A DNA stretch of 64,000 bases from Patellaria atrata CBS 101060 (taxonomy: Eukaryota > Ascomycota > Dothideomycetes > Patellariales > Patellariaceae). Under the pieces are notes generated by a model, which did not search any database, was not told the origin of the DNA, and saw only the letters and a program-made list of their open reading frames with translations. Positions within the stretch are counted from its first letter, which is position 1. Each line of letters begins with the position of its first letter. Shown piece by piece: positions 34,594-45,706 of the stretch. The translations under genes and the position numbers were made by a program. The DNA lies in NCBI GenBank assembly GCA_010093705.1, contig MU006096.1:394004-458003 (forward strand), written 5' to 3'.

Positions 34594-35889
34594 TGTGAGG
34601 AGTCGGATTAAACAGCGGTGTATGAGATGAGTCTGAAAGAAAGAAGGATGTATCTGAGACTATATGAGGTGGAAGAGAAGTGAATATCTCCACGCTATTA
34701 TAAGAGTTCAGAATGCTTAATGCTTTCACGCAACTTGAAGTGTCAAAGTGGACTTAACGATTAATGACTAGAGAGAGAAAGACTGTAGAAACGGAAGGAA
34801 ATATAAATGTTACACTATTCGAATGAGTATATGTCCTGCAAGAAGAGCACGAGCGACAGCGAGAGAATAGTCCGGAACATGGCACAAGACGAATCATTTT
34901 GCTTTATTAGATGCGCGCTTGCCATGCTTGCTATATGCTTGCTGGGTGCTTGATGCGCGTCCCCACAATCGTAAAGTCTCTACTTGTTCCCTTCTCGCCT
35001 CATAGATTTGGTGTTGGCCTGGTTGGTCGTCAAAGGTCATCCGTGTTTAGGTCCGATGGAAGAAGATGCGTTAAGATGCAGAAACACTCAGAGACTGCCA
35101 CGACATGCATGCAGTAGGCCACCTTCATAACCCAATAGGCGCCGGCCCGTTGCGTGCAGAACTCCACACTCAAGAACTTTTTGTTGTCTTCCCTTGTCTG
35201 GACCTGTACAACTGTACAATACTGTACAAACCATCTTATAAACCCAGTCTTCGATCGACAGCCTCACCGAATCCCCTTTCTCTTTCTCATTATTCCTTCG
35301 CTCACAACCTTCAAAAGCAGTTTGATACCCGGAGATCTCGCCCTCGACCGCCGGGCGTCTGGTTCGGATCTCTGCTCAATGTCAATCCAATCGCCTTTAT
35401 AGCGCATATAGGTAATATCTCTATTCTAGCTGATCACCGATGCTACATTAACGTTATTCCATGCTGCTATTCTTGATTGCCTCTCAACAAAATTTACGCC
35501 TTTTTGGCCTCACACGTCAGTATCATATATCAAGTGTACTTAAGAGGATGCATTGGTCTGCATCGGTCCAATTTATCAGGCGAGCCGATGGATGGCTAGT
35601 ACGCCCGTCGGCGTGGTGCTGGTGTTAGGTGACAGTTGAGGCGGCATGTACGGCACATCCAAATATGCACGCTGACACTTTCGTGGCGCTCATGAGAAGA
35701 CATCGTAATCTTGTAATATTTCATTCGCTCGTGATGAAGAATTTCCTTGATAATACCATGCAAACTTTTACGGAATCATGGTCTCATCCTATGGCTCATA
35801 GATAAAACCACATAGCATAGGACTTCCCTTCTATTAGTACCGCAACTCAAGACCTGATATGGAAATAGTAGATAGAGAAATGAAGATAA
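34594..35889. other. Intergenic, VOC promoter
   Basis: 1.3 kb without a supportable gene. A repeated GTACAA/TGTACA string occurs near 35,205-35,235. The 123-codon + strand frame at 35105-35476 has no protein-like features and was not called. Confidence 0.5.
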
Positions 35890-36177
35890 TCAAATGCAAA
35901 GTACCAGCTGAAATGGCCTTCCCGCTGAGAGATCGCTTGAGTCTGTCGAGAGGCTGATGTTTTGGTTGTAAAAACAGAGACCGTCCACAGGAGCTTCAAT
36001 GAACTGAGCACGGGTGGATGGAGCGTTGATGTTGTAATCTTCGCCTTGCCCAATGCCGTGAAACTGTAGTTTGTTTGTACCCACCAATCCACAAGTCCCT
36101 CTTTGCATGCTCAACGTGGCAGAATTGGCCTGAGCCTCGTCAAAACCTATTGTCGACCTAGTTGAAGACCAGGCCAC
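35890..36177 (-). other. Possible orphan exon between EMG1 and the VOC gene
   Basis: A minus-strand open frame immediately downstream of the EMG1 stop has protein-like composition over about 80 codons (for example LSMQRGTCGLVGTNKLQFHG and GEDYNINAPSTRAQF). It lacks an ATG at its start. An acceptor-like TTCAACTAG stands at its 5' side. A possible 51-nt intron (GTACTT...TATCAG) begins at its 3' side and would extend it by about 25 codons. I do not recognise the family. It could be an exon of a small gene overlapping the EMG1 3' UTR, a gene remnant, or chance. Confidence 0.25.
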
Positions 36178-36180
36178 CGT

Positions 36181-37239
36181 CTATATGATATCCCATACGT
36201 CTTCTGCTGCATGACAAAACTTGCTGCAGGCCACACTCGCACTCAAACTGAAGTTGCTGATGCTGATCGAGTCATCTTTGAACGAATCGGCGAAATCATC
36301 TCTGCCTTTGGCCATTGCACCCACAAAAACGCAAATGCTCTCCTTGGGGCCGAGGCTTTGAATATAATCCCTGACACGCACCACTGGAGCATCGAAGCTC
36401 AGCGTTACCTTCCGGCAATTCGGTGGCAGATGATCGGTGATGGGGTTCTTGATAACTTTCAACAGCTTCTCTTGTGATGTGGTCGATCTGATCGAGAGCC
36501 GGTGAAGCAGCTGGACCATGAGACCAGCGAATCGTTTGAATGTACGCGGAATACGCACGGTGGGGCTAACCTCGATGAGAACACCTTTGGCGGTGGAGAT
36601 GTAGATCTGAAGTTTACCGGCCTTGTTGATAGGAGAATCAAGTAATGTGAGCAAACACTTATTTTCAACGTTAGCGGGCTAATCACGGTTGACCGGACGT
36701 ATACACGCACCTGGTGTGTGATGTCTGGCCGAGCATCACTGATGTCGCGATTCATCTTCCTCATAACACCGATATGCTCATCACTATTGAGCAAGGAATA
36801 TTTCTCTTCTCTTCCTGCTGGTCCTCTGCCGCTGCCGTGAGACGCTTTGTATGTCTCTAGACTAGCATTCGACAGGACAACAATCAGTCGTTTGGTATCT
36901 TTGTCGCTGGCTGGAATGGGCGCATGTTGTTCGGCGACCAGTTGAGGAAGTGAAGGAGGTGGTAGTGATTGGGTCCCTAATGACGATCCGAATTGTAAGT
37001 CTCCCATATCGGCGGACGTTGATAACAATTATTCAGTTGATGAAAGAAGAAAGGCGTGCAAGAAAATATGAAACGAGCGAGAAGACAAGCTTAGGATGTT
37101 GAATCATAGAACTCGGTGAGTATTGGGACGACTCACTTATTCGCTTGCGATCTCGTTCAGGAGAGAGTTTCTGTTGAAGTCTTGTTCGTTCATTTTCCTC
37201 CTCGGCTTTGACGTTGCTAATGGCTTCTTGGGTCGCCAT
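36181..37239 (-). CDS. EMG1: Ribosome biogenesis protein EMG1/NEP1 (rRNA pseudouridine N1-methyltransferase)
   Basis: SPOUT-class methyltransferase that modifies the hypermodified pseudouridine of 18S rRNA and is needed for 40S assembly in the nucleolus. The secure exons are 37007-36711 and 36657-36181, which alone give 257 aa (yeast Emg1 is 252) from [10 protein letters not shown]. They contain [46 protein letters not shown] joined to [46 protein letters not shown] and the terminal [15 protein letters not shown], all strongly conserved. The 5' end is uncertain. An upstream coding-like exon, 37239-37137 ([20 protein letters not shown], ending in a GTGAGT donor), can splice in frame to 37000 through a 136-nt intron, giving 289 aa, but the acceptor there (ATGGGAG) is poor. 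The span given includes that exon. Confidence 0.9.
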
Positions 37240-37945
37240 TTTTGCGTTGACGAAAATTTGGTGGATTCTATTCGCTATTGCAGCTGGATGTCAATTGGTT
37301 CTAAAATCGAGCTTGCCTGTAAATTTCCTTTTAAGAACACAACGACATGGGTCAGAAGTAGGTTTGGAAGATTCCTGTCAGTAGCAGGTGAGATTGAAAG
37401 ATGACATGGTCACAGTTCGAATATAGAGGTACAAAAAGTGGTCAAAGTTGCTCACCTCACCTCTGAGCTTTCACATTCAAGTCACAAAATAAAATAGGGT
37501 AACCATCATGCGGCATGTCTTGGCGCGAACTCGCGGTGCTTTTGCGCCAACTTTTACGGGGACTCGGGGACCGGGTTACCCACTGATACTTGCCACTAAT
37601 ATTACAACCTGGAAAGGACTCGTCCGTTTTCTAAAGTCAGTAATGTTTACCATGATAATAACCCAAGGTATAGTACGCTGGAGATGTACCGTTATCATCT
37701 ATCTCATCTCCACTCCTAGTCATCAATATCATGGATTGCTTAACTCCAGCTCCTTACCTTACGTCACTCTCTATAACTATCTCCGACCTGTTGTACGATC
37801 AAACAGGAGACTATAAAAGGGCATTGAATAACATTTTCAAATAACATCTGTATCTTTTCTGTTCACGTATTGTCTCTCGATTCATAATACTACCTTGGCA
37901 CGCTTGGTTAGATACAACTCAGAGGGCCAAGACGAGACCGTCCAG
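37240..37945. other. Divergent promoter region EMG1 / SDR
   Basis: No gene seen. It contains a strong TATA box for the SDR gene (separate entry). The open frame at 37508-37816 on the + strand looks random. Confidence 0.5.
37812..37819 (+). promoter_or_regulatory. TATA box of the SDR gene
   Basis: TATAAAAG lies 134 bp upstream of the SDR start codon, near the ideal consensus. It suggests an inducible rather than housekeeping promoter (inference). Confidence 0.6.
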
Positions 37946-38978
37946 ATGGCTAACATTGTTGGTACCACAAATTTGAGCTTATCAGGCAAAGTAGCAATTG
38001 TTACCGGAGCTTCACGTGGTATCGGAGCTGCTATTGCACTAGAGTTGGCTAAAAGGGGAGCGAAGGTAAATTGAAGAACCCTGCATCACTCGAAAACGGT
38101 ATCAAGCCCAAATTTGGTGATATGGAGTTACGGAATACTTCTTTCAGAACTTGCATATCCATACCGCTTCGAGAATGTCAAAGTTTGCTTCTACTTTCTG
38201 GTAACCTGAATATTACACTGCAACGTCACCTGTTACTGGACTCTTTGATTGTCTTGTACCATGTACCTCCTAGTGTTCCCTTTAGACATATGGTTGACAA
38301 TCATCTATATAGGTCGTTCTCACATACACATCTGAAAGAAGCACGAAGATCACCGAAGATCTGATCGCTCAGATCGCCAACTTTGGAAATGGAGCAGCCG
38401 GAGCCAAAATCCAGGCCGACCTACGAGAACTTGATGCTCCTGCTAAGATTGTATCAGCCACTCGAGCTGCATTTGGAAAGTCAATAGATATCCTGGTGAA
38501 CAATGCCGGCGTAGAGATCGTAAAGTCAGTATTGGATGTCACTCCTGAAGATTTTGCTTCCGTCTTTGATCTAAACGTCCGTGGTGCGTACTTCATGTCT
38601 CAGGCTGTTACCAAGCATCTACGCTCGCCTGGACGCATTGTTAACATATCCTCTGTTGGCGCTCGAGATGGTTACGAGTCCATGTCGGTATATTCTGCTT
38701 CGAAAGCAGCTCTCGAAGGAATGACGCGTGGCATGGCTGCTGATCTGGGGGCTGTTGGCCATACCGTCAACGCCGTAGCGCCAGGACCTACGGAGTCAGA
38801 GATGCTCGACAACATTCCAGAGTCCCTAAAAGAATCTCAGAGGAAAAGTACTCCGGTAGAACATCGCTTCGGTACAGCAGAGGATATTGCTCTGGTGGTA
38901 GCGTTCCTTTGTGAAGAACAATCGCGATGGCTATCTGGACAGACTCTAAGCGCCAGTGGTGGATTCAAGATGCTTTGA
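37946..38978 (+). CDS. Short-chain dehydrogenase/reductase (classical SDR, 3-oxoacyl-ACP-reductase-like)
   Basis: NAD(P)(H)-dependent oxidoreductase of the classical SDR family. Two exons, 37946-38065 and 38313-38978, giving 261 aa, the usual length. Cofactor loop TGASRGIGAAIA sits at about residues 19-30, NNAGVE at about 98-103 (structural NNAG), the catalytic Ser in VNISSVGAR, and the active-site Y-x-x-x-K as YSASKAA; PGPTES follows. The terminal QTLSASGGFKM matches FabG-like reductases. The basic SR in the glycine loop favours NADPH. The intron between the first strand-helix and the rest is 247 nt, about four times the usual size here; skipping it joins ELAKRGAK to VVLTYTSERS in phase, which is the expected beta2 strand. 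The substrate cannot be told from sequence. Confidence 0.92.
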
Positions 38979-40098
38979 CGATTCTGTAACTCTATGCATT
39001 AACGACTAAGTAATAAGGAAAATTGCTCCATACAAACAAATCTAAGTGCTTGTAACTGTTCAACGGCGATGCTAAGCTCTGAAGACGTTTCCTTAGGGAA
39101 TTACTCTCGCGATGATGGTACGATTTTACACGCCGCGGAGGCATTTCACTCAAACAAAGTTTCCTTTTCTCACTCTCCGTGCTTCAGCGTCAAGTGGGGA
39201 CCTTGGAACCTTTTAGACTCTTTTTGCCTGGTGTTCCTCGTGGCGGAGAGTTCGGGGTGAGATCTTGGAAGGTAAGGCCGAGGTTTGGGGTAGCGCTTAC
39301 TAACCAATTTCTGACTCCTGAAACTCGGCTCCTGATTCTCAAACAGAGTTTCTGCATCAGAACTGTCACATCTTCGCCGAAAGACCTCCTGGGTCAGTCT
39401 AAACTTTCCTTAATGAGGCTCAATCTTCTCCAAAGCCATCTCTGTTTTTGGTTCTCTAGCTTTGAGGGTTTCAGTGTCTCTCCCTAAAGCAATCTCAACC
39501 CGTTCTCCCACGCTCGAGACCTACAAGCTCGTCAAGATGCTGTACTTAGCTCCAATATGATTTATCTGCGATGCGCTGACTTGGCCCATACCAATTCCGT
39601 CTGTGACAAGCTGTGATCTACGTTCGCCTCGCCCCCAGGGGATCCCATGAGAAGTGGTATGATTTTTCGAGGCTTTCCACTATAGCTGTTTGCACTTGTA
39701 ACCCGTAGCGCGTGTTCGAGGAGGTGTTGTGACGCTGATATGCTGCTCTCCCCCATCTGTCCTATTACTACCTTTGCCATATCTCAGATCCGTTTTTGTT
39801 TCCTCACTTGAGGCTCACTTTCGGTAAATATCCTTTTCAACCGGTAGCCACCTTTTCCTTCATTCCATTTTCTTTTTTCACGTCGCCATCTCGTGCTGGC
39901 ACGCCTCTTCGTAAGTTAATCCTCCGAAATGTATTTTCATGTTCTGTTCTAACGTTGTTGTATAGACTTCTTGTCACTCCTTTGAATAAATACTTTTTTT
40001 TCGCAGCCCTTGGCTAGTACAGCAGGTCTGCAAGCCGCGAGGAATTATCTCGTCGACCACCTACCATAATCGTTCATCTCACAAGCCTTGTATTAGCA
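38979..40098. other. NoxB promoter and 5' leader
   Basis: 1.1 kb without a coding gene. The last 190 bp probably hold a 5' UTR intron (separate entry). The small + strand frames at 39069-39487 have no protein-like features. Confidence 0.5.
39911..39965 (+). other. Probable 5' UTR intron of the NoxB gene
   Basis: A canonical donor GTAAGT at 39911, a perfect branch site TCTAAC at about 39948-39953 and an acceptor TATAG ending at 39965 define a 55-nt intron, exactly the common size in this window, in the leader of NoxB. A second acceptor, TTTTTTTCGCAG ending at 40006, is an alternative. Confidence 0.5.
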
Positions 40099-42127
40099 AT
40101 GGGTTCACTACAAAAAGAATATGGCCTCTCAGGCAAGGAGAGATCAAGATGGCCACCGTTAACAAGAATGCTCATGTCTGGTGAGATGAGTAATGAGCCC
40201 CCGAGGCAGTTATACATGAAAGAGAAGATAGAGATTTGGTATGCTTTTCGTTGCAACTCAAAATTTGCGCGACTAACGGGGCACCAGGATGGTCAACGAA
40301 GGATATCGAAGATTGTATGACTAAATCCATCGCGGTTCCGGCCGTATAGCTAACTTGTGAAAGATTCGTCGGCGTGTTCATCCTACTTCATGGAATGGTC
40401 TTCGCCTTTGGTTTCATGAACTACCAGATCAAGGACAATCTCACAGGCCCAAGAGCAACGTTCGGGTTGACATATCCAATTGCAAGATCTGCTGCGCTTG
40501 TATTACATGTAGATATTGCACTCATTCTCTTCCGTAGGTTTCCAGTCAAACCGGGTTTGCAAATATGAGCTAACAATTTACAGCTGTGTGTCGTAATTTG
40601 ATTTCTCTGGCTCGACGGACGCCATTGAATGGTATTATACAGTTTGGTAAGTGACAATGTTAATCAATCGAAATAGTACGCTAGCTAAAATCGGTCAGAT
40701 AAAAATATCACATTTCACAAATGTACAGAACCCTCTCGGTACTGACAGTTTCTGTCCTTTTAGCTAACGGCTGCAATAGTGACCGCTTGGTCAATTGTGT
40801 TTTTCTCATGGGTCCACACTATAGCTCATTGGAACAATCTTGCGCAATTCGCTGCTAAATTGAATCTTGGATTCAAAGGTTTTCTACTCGCAAATGTAGC
40901 AACTGGTCCAGGATGGTCAGGGTACATCATGTTAATCGCACTGATGGCCATGGTTTTCACCTCGATTGAGAAACCACGACGAGCAAATTACGAGCGATTC
41001 TGGTATACTCACCACTTGTTCATCATTTTCTTCGTCTTCTGGTCCATCCATGGAGCTTTCTGCATGATTACGCCTGACTTTGCCCCATTCTGCAATGGTA
41101 TTGGTGTATTCTGGCAGTTCTGGATGTGGGGTGGGTTTGCATATCTTGCAGAACGTATCGCTCGTGAAGTACGGGGAAGGCACAAAACTTTCGTTTCCAA
41201 GGTCATTCAGCATCCTAGCAATGTTTGTGAGATTCAAATCAAGAAGGAGCACACTACGACGAGAGCCGGACAGGTAAGATATATCTTTCACCCTTAATTC
41301 ATGTGACTAAACCCTCGTAGTATATTTTTCTGTGCTGTCCAGAAGTCTCTGTATGGCAATATCACCCCTTCACGCTTACCAGTGCTCCTGAAGAGGATTA
41401 CATCTCCGTCCACGTCCGATGCGTTGGTAACTTTACTAAAGCTCTCGCAAAAGCACTTGGTTGTGAATTCGAAAGAAAGGGCGGCAGAGGGGATGCCAAA
41501 GGTGAAAAGCAGCCCGTTATCAAAGGTGTGTCCGAGAACGAGAAGGGTGTAGATCCAAGCCTACGGAAGATTCTTCCAAGGGTCTATATCGACGGACCTT
41601 TCGGTAGCGCTTCTGAGGACGTGTTTAAATTCGAGGTTGCGGTGCTGGTGGGTGCCGGTATCGGTGTGACTCCATTCGCCTCCATCCTGAAAAGTATCTG
41701 GTACCGGATGAACTACCCCCAGGGCAAGACCCGTCTACGAAAGGTTTACTTCTTCTGGATCTGCCGTGATTTTGGGTCGTTCGAGTGGTTCAGATCATTA
41801 CTTCTTGCCATCGAAGCACAGGATCTCGAGGACCATATCGAGATCCACACATATCTCACCGCACGCATCAAAGTTGACGATGCAACCAACATCATGATCA
41901 ACGACGCCAACGCAGAGCAAGACGCCATCACCGGCCTCCGCGCACCGACCAACTTTGGCCGCCCCAACTGGGACATGATTTTCAAGTCAATCCGCAAAAT
42001 TCACGCTCCCGCGGAAGCAGGTGTGTTCTTCTGCGGTCCCAAACCGTTAGGTAGTGTGCTACATATCAAGTGCAACATGTACTCCCAACCCGGATTCAAC
42101 TTTGTATGGGGGAAGGAGAACTTCTAG
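40099..42127 (+). CDS. noxB: NADPH oxidase NoxB (gp91phox/NOX2-type)
   Basis: Transmembrane flavocytochrome that passes electrons from NADPH through FAD and two haems to O2, making superoxide. Fungal NoxB is needed for ascospore germination and for penetration by appressoria in several species. Seven exons: 40099-40238, 40288-40314, 40364-40533, 40584-40646, 40699-40722, 40780-41273, 41321-42127, giving 574 aa. Two exons are only 27 and 24 nt; their joins restore MVNEGYRRLFVGVF and DKNITFHKLTAWSIV. Haem-ligand histidines lie in LHVDIAL, WVHTIAHW and WYTHHLF. FAD motif is HPFTLTSAPEED, NADPH motifs VGAGIGVTPFASIL and FFCGPKPLG, and the terminal NFVWGKENF is the NOX signature. The N-terminal extension and AHWNNLAQFAAKLNLGFKG point to NoxB rather than NoxA; there is no EF-hand, so NoxC is excluded. 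Confidence 0.94.
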
Positions 42128-44747
42128 TCAAGACTTTCTGTTACTTCCCTCTTTCTCTTTCCCTGATTCGGGTTTCTGCATTACGGCATATATGCATTAT
42201 TAGGCGTTTAATCATCCTAGCGAGGCTTTTTATATACCAGAGCATTTTCAGCATCCAATTGTGTCGAAGGCTGGTCTTGCTGATACCTGACTGGCGGAGT
42301 TTTGTATGATATTGGATGAATGGTAGCATGACACGCACACATACCCGCGAGGGCTTTCTGTAATAGACGGCTTTTGTTTTTAGCTAGACTGGGCCGAATG
42401 TACATAGTATAAATGGGACAGTATAGATTATGCACATTGAACATACATGTGAACATATCTCCTCAACTGACGTCTTTCATAACCCGCCTCTCTTCTATAC
42501 AGACTTACTCAAAATTCTTTTTGATCTCGCTCAATCCTTCCTGAATGCACTATTTTCGACACTTATCACTACTCAAGGTTTAGTACTGATAGAGCCTTTT
42601 CCGTTTCAGTTTAGAAAGTTTTCAAGTTTGGTGGTACGATCTCATAGAGGACAAATGTTCGACACGGTCTTGGGCGGAACGGAAGAGTCTCTCGCCGACA
42701 TGGGTATGAGATGAGACGAAGAAATATTCCGAGGACAGGTCCGTGGTTTATATAAGCCCGAGAAAGCTTTCATAGAGATACTGCAGTTATAGTTGTTTCT
42801 ATATATTTTACAAGCATAGAGAGTATCACTGTACTACATATTACGAATTAATAAAATATAAAGACTAAACAGTGAAGTTTAAAAACTCTTTTAACAGAAA
42901 AAAGAGGATGAGTGTCTGGAGTTTTTCTTAGACTATCATTGTCCCTGTGATGACTTGAAATAGATAGAGATAGATAGCTATTAACAGGGTTTATAACCTT
43001 ACACAGGGCTAAACCAATATTCGTGGTGCAGCAGTCGGGACCTAATATCTTTCGACTTTTGATCCTTTTCCATGTGAAAATCCTTACCAGATGGGGTAGT
43101 CCGTATCACTCTTCGATTTGAGAAGTTGATGTTACGCTTTCGGTACGATCGATGCTATGGTTGTGGATCCTTTCGGTGAGACTTACAGTAAAGAGGCCCA
43201 CCTCGGAAGCAGCTTATATCCGCACGACCTGTTTCTAAAACCAGAGAAGTAGACGACTGATGAAAGCAGCATGTTAGTACAGGTCAAAGATGGAGAAAAC
43301 AGCTGCCGGCTTAGGGAGAGTCGTCAGCTGTCAGACAGCTTGTCAGCTAAGGAGTAGAACTCTAAAGCAGAGACATTGGTTACCAGAAACGGCGCGGTGA
43401 GTCCAGCGTAAGGTAGCGATGTGCTTCAAAGAAAGTCAGAAAAGTCGCCGCGCGCTTCCGAACCAAAACGTGGAGGTTTCTTAGTTCATGCTGGAGGTCT
43501 CAGACGTGCTTTATTATTCATTCGTTTCTTTGTTCAGTTCTCCCCATTCTCTGCCACTAGATGGTTGAATATTGGACGCAAACAGGATTTCATGACGAGA
43601 TGTCTATGGATATCGACATTGCAGCGAAAAGATCAGTTGTTAGAAATTGAGCAGGGCGGGGAGTTGCATATGAATTCATTTACTGCGCGGTTTGGCAAGG
43701 CAGTTTGTGTTGTATTACGATACGAAGGCGTGGAAGGCTTAAGCAAGCCACCAAACGCTTATGGTTAGCATAGCGCATATGAAACCCGCTTTACCCACAA
43801 TTTGCAAAGAAAACACGACAAGCTCAGGCAATCTTGGCAGGCACCAGGGGAAATGTGCATCTTTGAGCCAGTAATACCCAGTAATACCTAGTTATGCCCA
43901 GTAATGTTCGATTTATGAATGCACAAATACGCCGTATCCCCTGTTGATCAGTTCGTGCTCTCATTTCGGCTCATCGTGATCCTTGGCCGCGCCGCCCGTC
44001 CCTCATCAATCTCTGCCCAGTGCCCGTTGTCCTCCAACTCTCAAGCCTCTTCTGCTGGTGCCCTCTTCCAACTCCGTTATCGTGATCTCTCTTCCAAATT
44101 CGAGAGAACGACACACTCCTTTGTTCGTGCACTTTAATCCGCATTCGCTCTTTATCTTTTGACGCGCTTTCACGGCCTGCCGATTGCAATCTACATTCTT
44201 TGTTGTTTCTTACCGCTGGAAGAAAGGGGGCCACGCGGTCGTCTTTGAAACACGACATTCCAGAGAACGAATCAACCTAGACTCGGCATTTCACCAGTTG
44301 CAACCCAAATCGTTTCGAAAGTCTGCGGGCACCACGGCTTCGTTGATCGAATCCACTTGCTTGATCTTTGCAGTTGATAGATTTTGTCAACTTCACCTTC
44401 ACGGCCTTATACCCATCGACCTCGATCAACTGCCATAGACCCCGACCGACCCGTAACTCTCATTACAATCAACGCCGTTCGTTGCGAATCTATTGAACAA
44501 CAGGAGAAAAGGAAGAAGGAACGTAGAGACAATACACACTGAGCGTCCACCGAACCTCATGCTATCCATCCAGTAGATACCAGGTCCGTTGTCAAACAAA
44601 CTCAACAAAGTTACGAGCAAAAGACTTCGAGTGCTGACCTTCTCTAGTCAACCGGTTTCTGGATTCGGATATAAACGCCCTGAGGACTTCAGCATCACCT
44701 CACTTCCTTTCTTAATTTTTCGACCTCTCTATAGATTCTACTTCACA
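42128..44747. other. Large gene-poor gap between NoxB and the WSC gene
   Basis: 2.6 kb with no supportable gene. About 42,780-42,990 is AT-rich with a GATA-type microsatellite (near 42,960). A perfect 7-1-7 palindrome AGCTGTC-A-GACAGCT lies at 43326-43340, and a 4 x 10-bp tandem repeat at 43870-43909. The right 600 bp should be the long C/T-rich leader of the WSC gene. The frames at 43421-43768 and 44184-44438 look random. Confidence 0.45.
43870..43909 (+). repeat. Four 10-bp tandem repeats
   Basis: Consecutive units AGTAATACCC, AGTAATACCT, AGTTATGCCC and AGTAATGTTC differ by one to four bases. They lie about 840 bp upstream of the WSC sensor start codon and could be an old minisatellite or clustered factor sites. 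Confidence 0.6.
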
Positions 44748-45706
44748 ATGGTGTCATCACCGCTACGGTCCGCACTGGCGGCGGCCTCATTCCTCTCATT
44801 GATCACACTTTCATCACAACAAGCAATACCAACCGCAACGTATACGGGACCATTAAGAACAATGACAGAAAAGGGCTGTTACGATGATCCCAAACCTCTA
44901 GTCAACCATGGTCCGTGGACCTTTCAGACAAGTGGCAATTGCCAGCCTATCTGCGTCCAGCTCAAGAAACCCGTCATGGCGTTAGTCAACGGAGAGGACT
45001 GCTGGTGTGGCGACCTGTTACCAGCTTTGTCTGCCAAAGTTGACGACGATGAGTGCAATACGCCCTGTAACGGATTTCCGGATGAGATGTGTATGTTAAC
45101 ATGGTGACTCTTTGTAGTTTCTTTGTGCTAAATTAGACAGGTGGTGGTAACAAGAAATGGAGAGTACTCTTGACTGGCATAACCAACAATCAAATTGACC
45201 ATTACGATCCTCAGAATCCCTCGGGAAGTCAAGGACCCAAGACAACGGCAGTCCTGCAATCTCAAGCAATTATCACCGTCGGCGGCAGCACGGTCGTTGT
45301 GACTGCTGCCCCCACAAATACCAACGCATCGCAATCCACGGGTGGAGGTCCGAACAAAGCTGGTATTGCAGCTGGCGTCGTTGTCGGTGTCGTTGTGATC
45401 TCTGGTGCTGTTGTTGGTGTTTTCCTTATACTCAGACATCGACGAAGGAAGCAGCTCGAGGAGGACTACAGACGACAAGCTGCCGTCAGCGACTTCGTCA
45501 ACGGAGGCAAAGGCTCAAGTGTTGCATCAATTAGCGACTCGCGATTAGACCCAGAGACCATGTTCGCGAGAAGGATGAGTGACGGTAGCATCATGGATAA
45601 CCAAGACTACTCGCGGAGAATTTTAAAGGTAAGATCTCTCTACTCATCTATTCTCCTTGCATGCACTAATCCATAATCATAGGTGACGAACCCCGACGGA
45701 CATTAG
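44748..45706 (+). CDS. WSC-domain cell-wall sensor (Slg1/Wsc-like)
   Basis: Type I plasma-membrane protein of the Wsc family, sensors that signal wall stress to Rho1 and the Pkc1 MAP-kinase pathway. Three exons: 44748-45090, 45141-45628, 45683-45706, giving 284 aa. Residues 1-25 are a signal peptide (LAAASFLSLITLSS). One WSC domain (about 37-117) has the eight-Cys pattern seen in KGCYDD, GNCQPICVQL, GEDCWCGDLLP and ECNTPCNGFPDEMCGG. The usual long Ser/Thr rod is short here (about 50 residues), so reach through the wall may be limited. A membrane helix (AGIAAGVVVGVVVISGAVVG, about 188-212) is followed by RHRRRK and a cytoplasmic tail ending DYSRRILKVTNPDGH. The last coding exon is just eight codons including the stop and was accepted because RRILKVTNPDG closes homologous sensors as I recall them. 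Confidence 0.9.

Noticed and set aside
35105-35476. Possible 123-residue + strand gene
   Set aside because: No domain, uneven composition, no supporting leader; judged chance.
40780-40794. Upstream acceptor TTTTAG at 40773 for NoxB exon 6
   Set aside because: It would shift the frame after the 24-nt exon or add five unmatched residues; the acceptor CAATAG at 40779 restores FHKLTAWSIV.
40099-42127. First reading as NoxA
   Set aside because: The N-terminal extension and the AHWNNLAQF...GFKGFLLANVATGPGWSGY segment fit NoxB; NoxA begins directly at the first membrane helix.
42780-42990. AT-rich stretch as a RIP-mutated transposon
   Set aside because: No terminal repeats, no recognisable coding remnant and too short to judge.
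43421-43768. 115-codon + strand frame
   Set aside because: Begins with GTG, no family resemblance, sits in a repeat-bearing non-coding gap.
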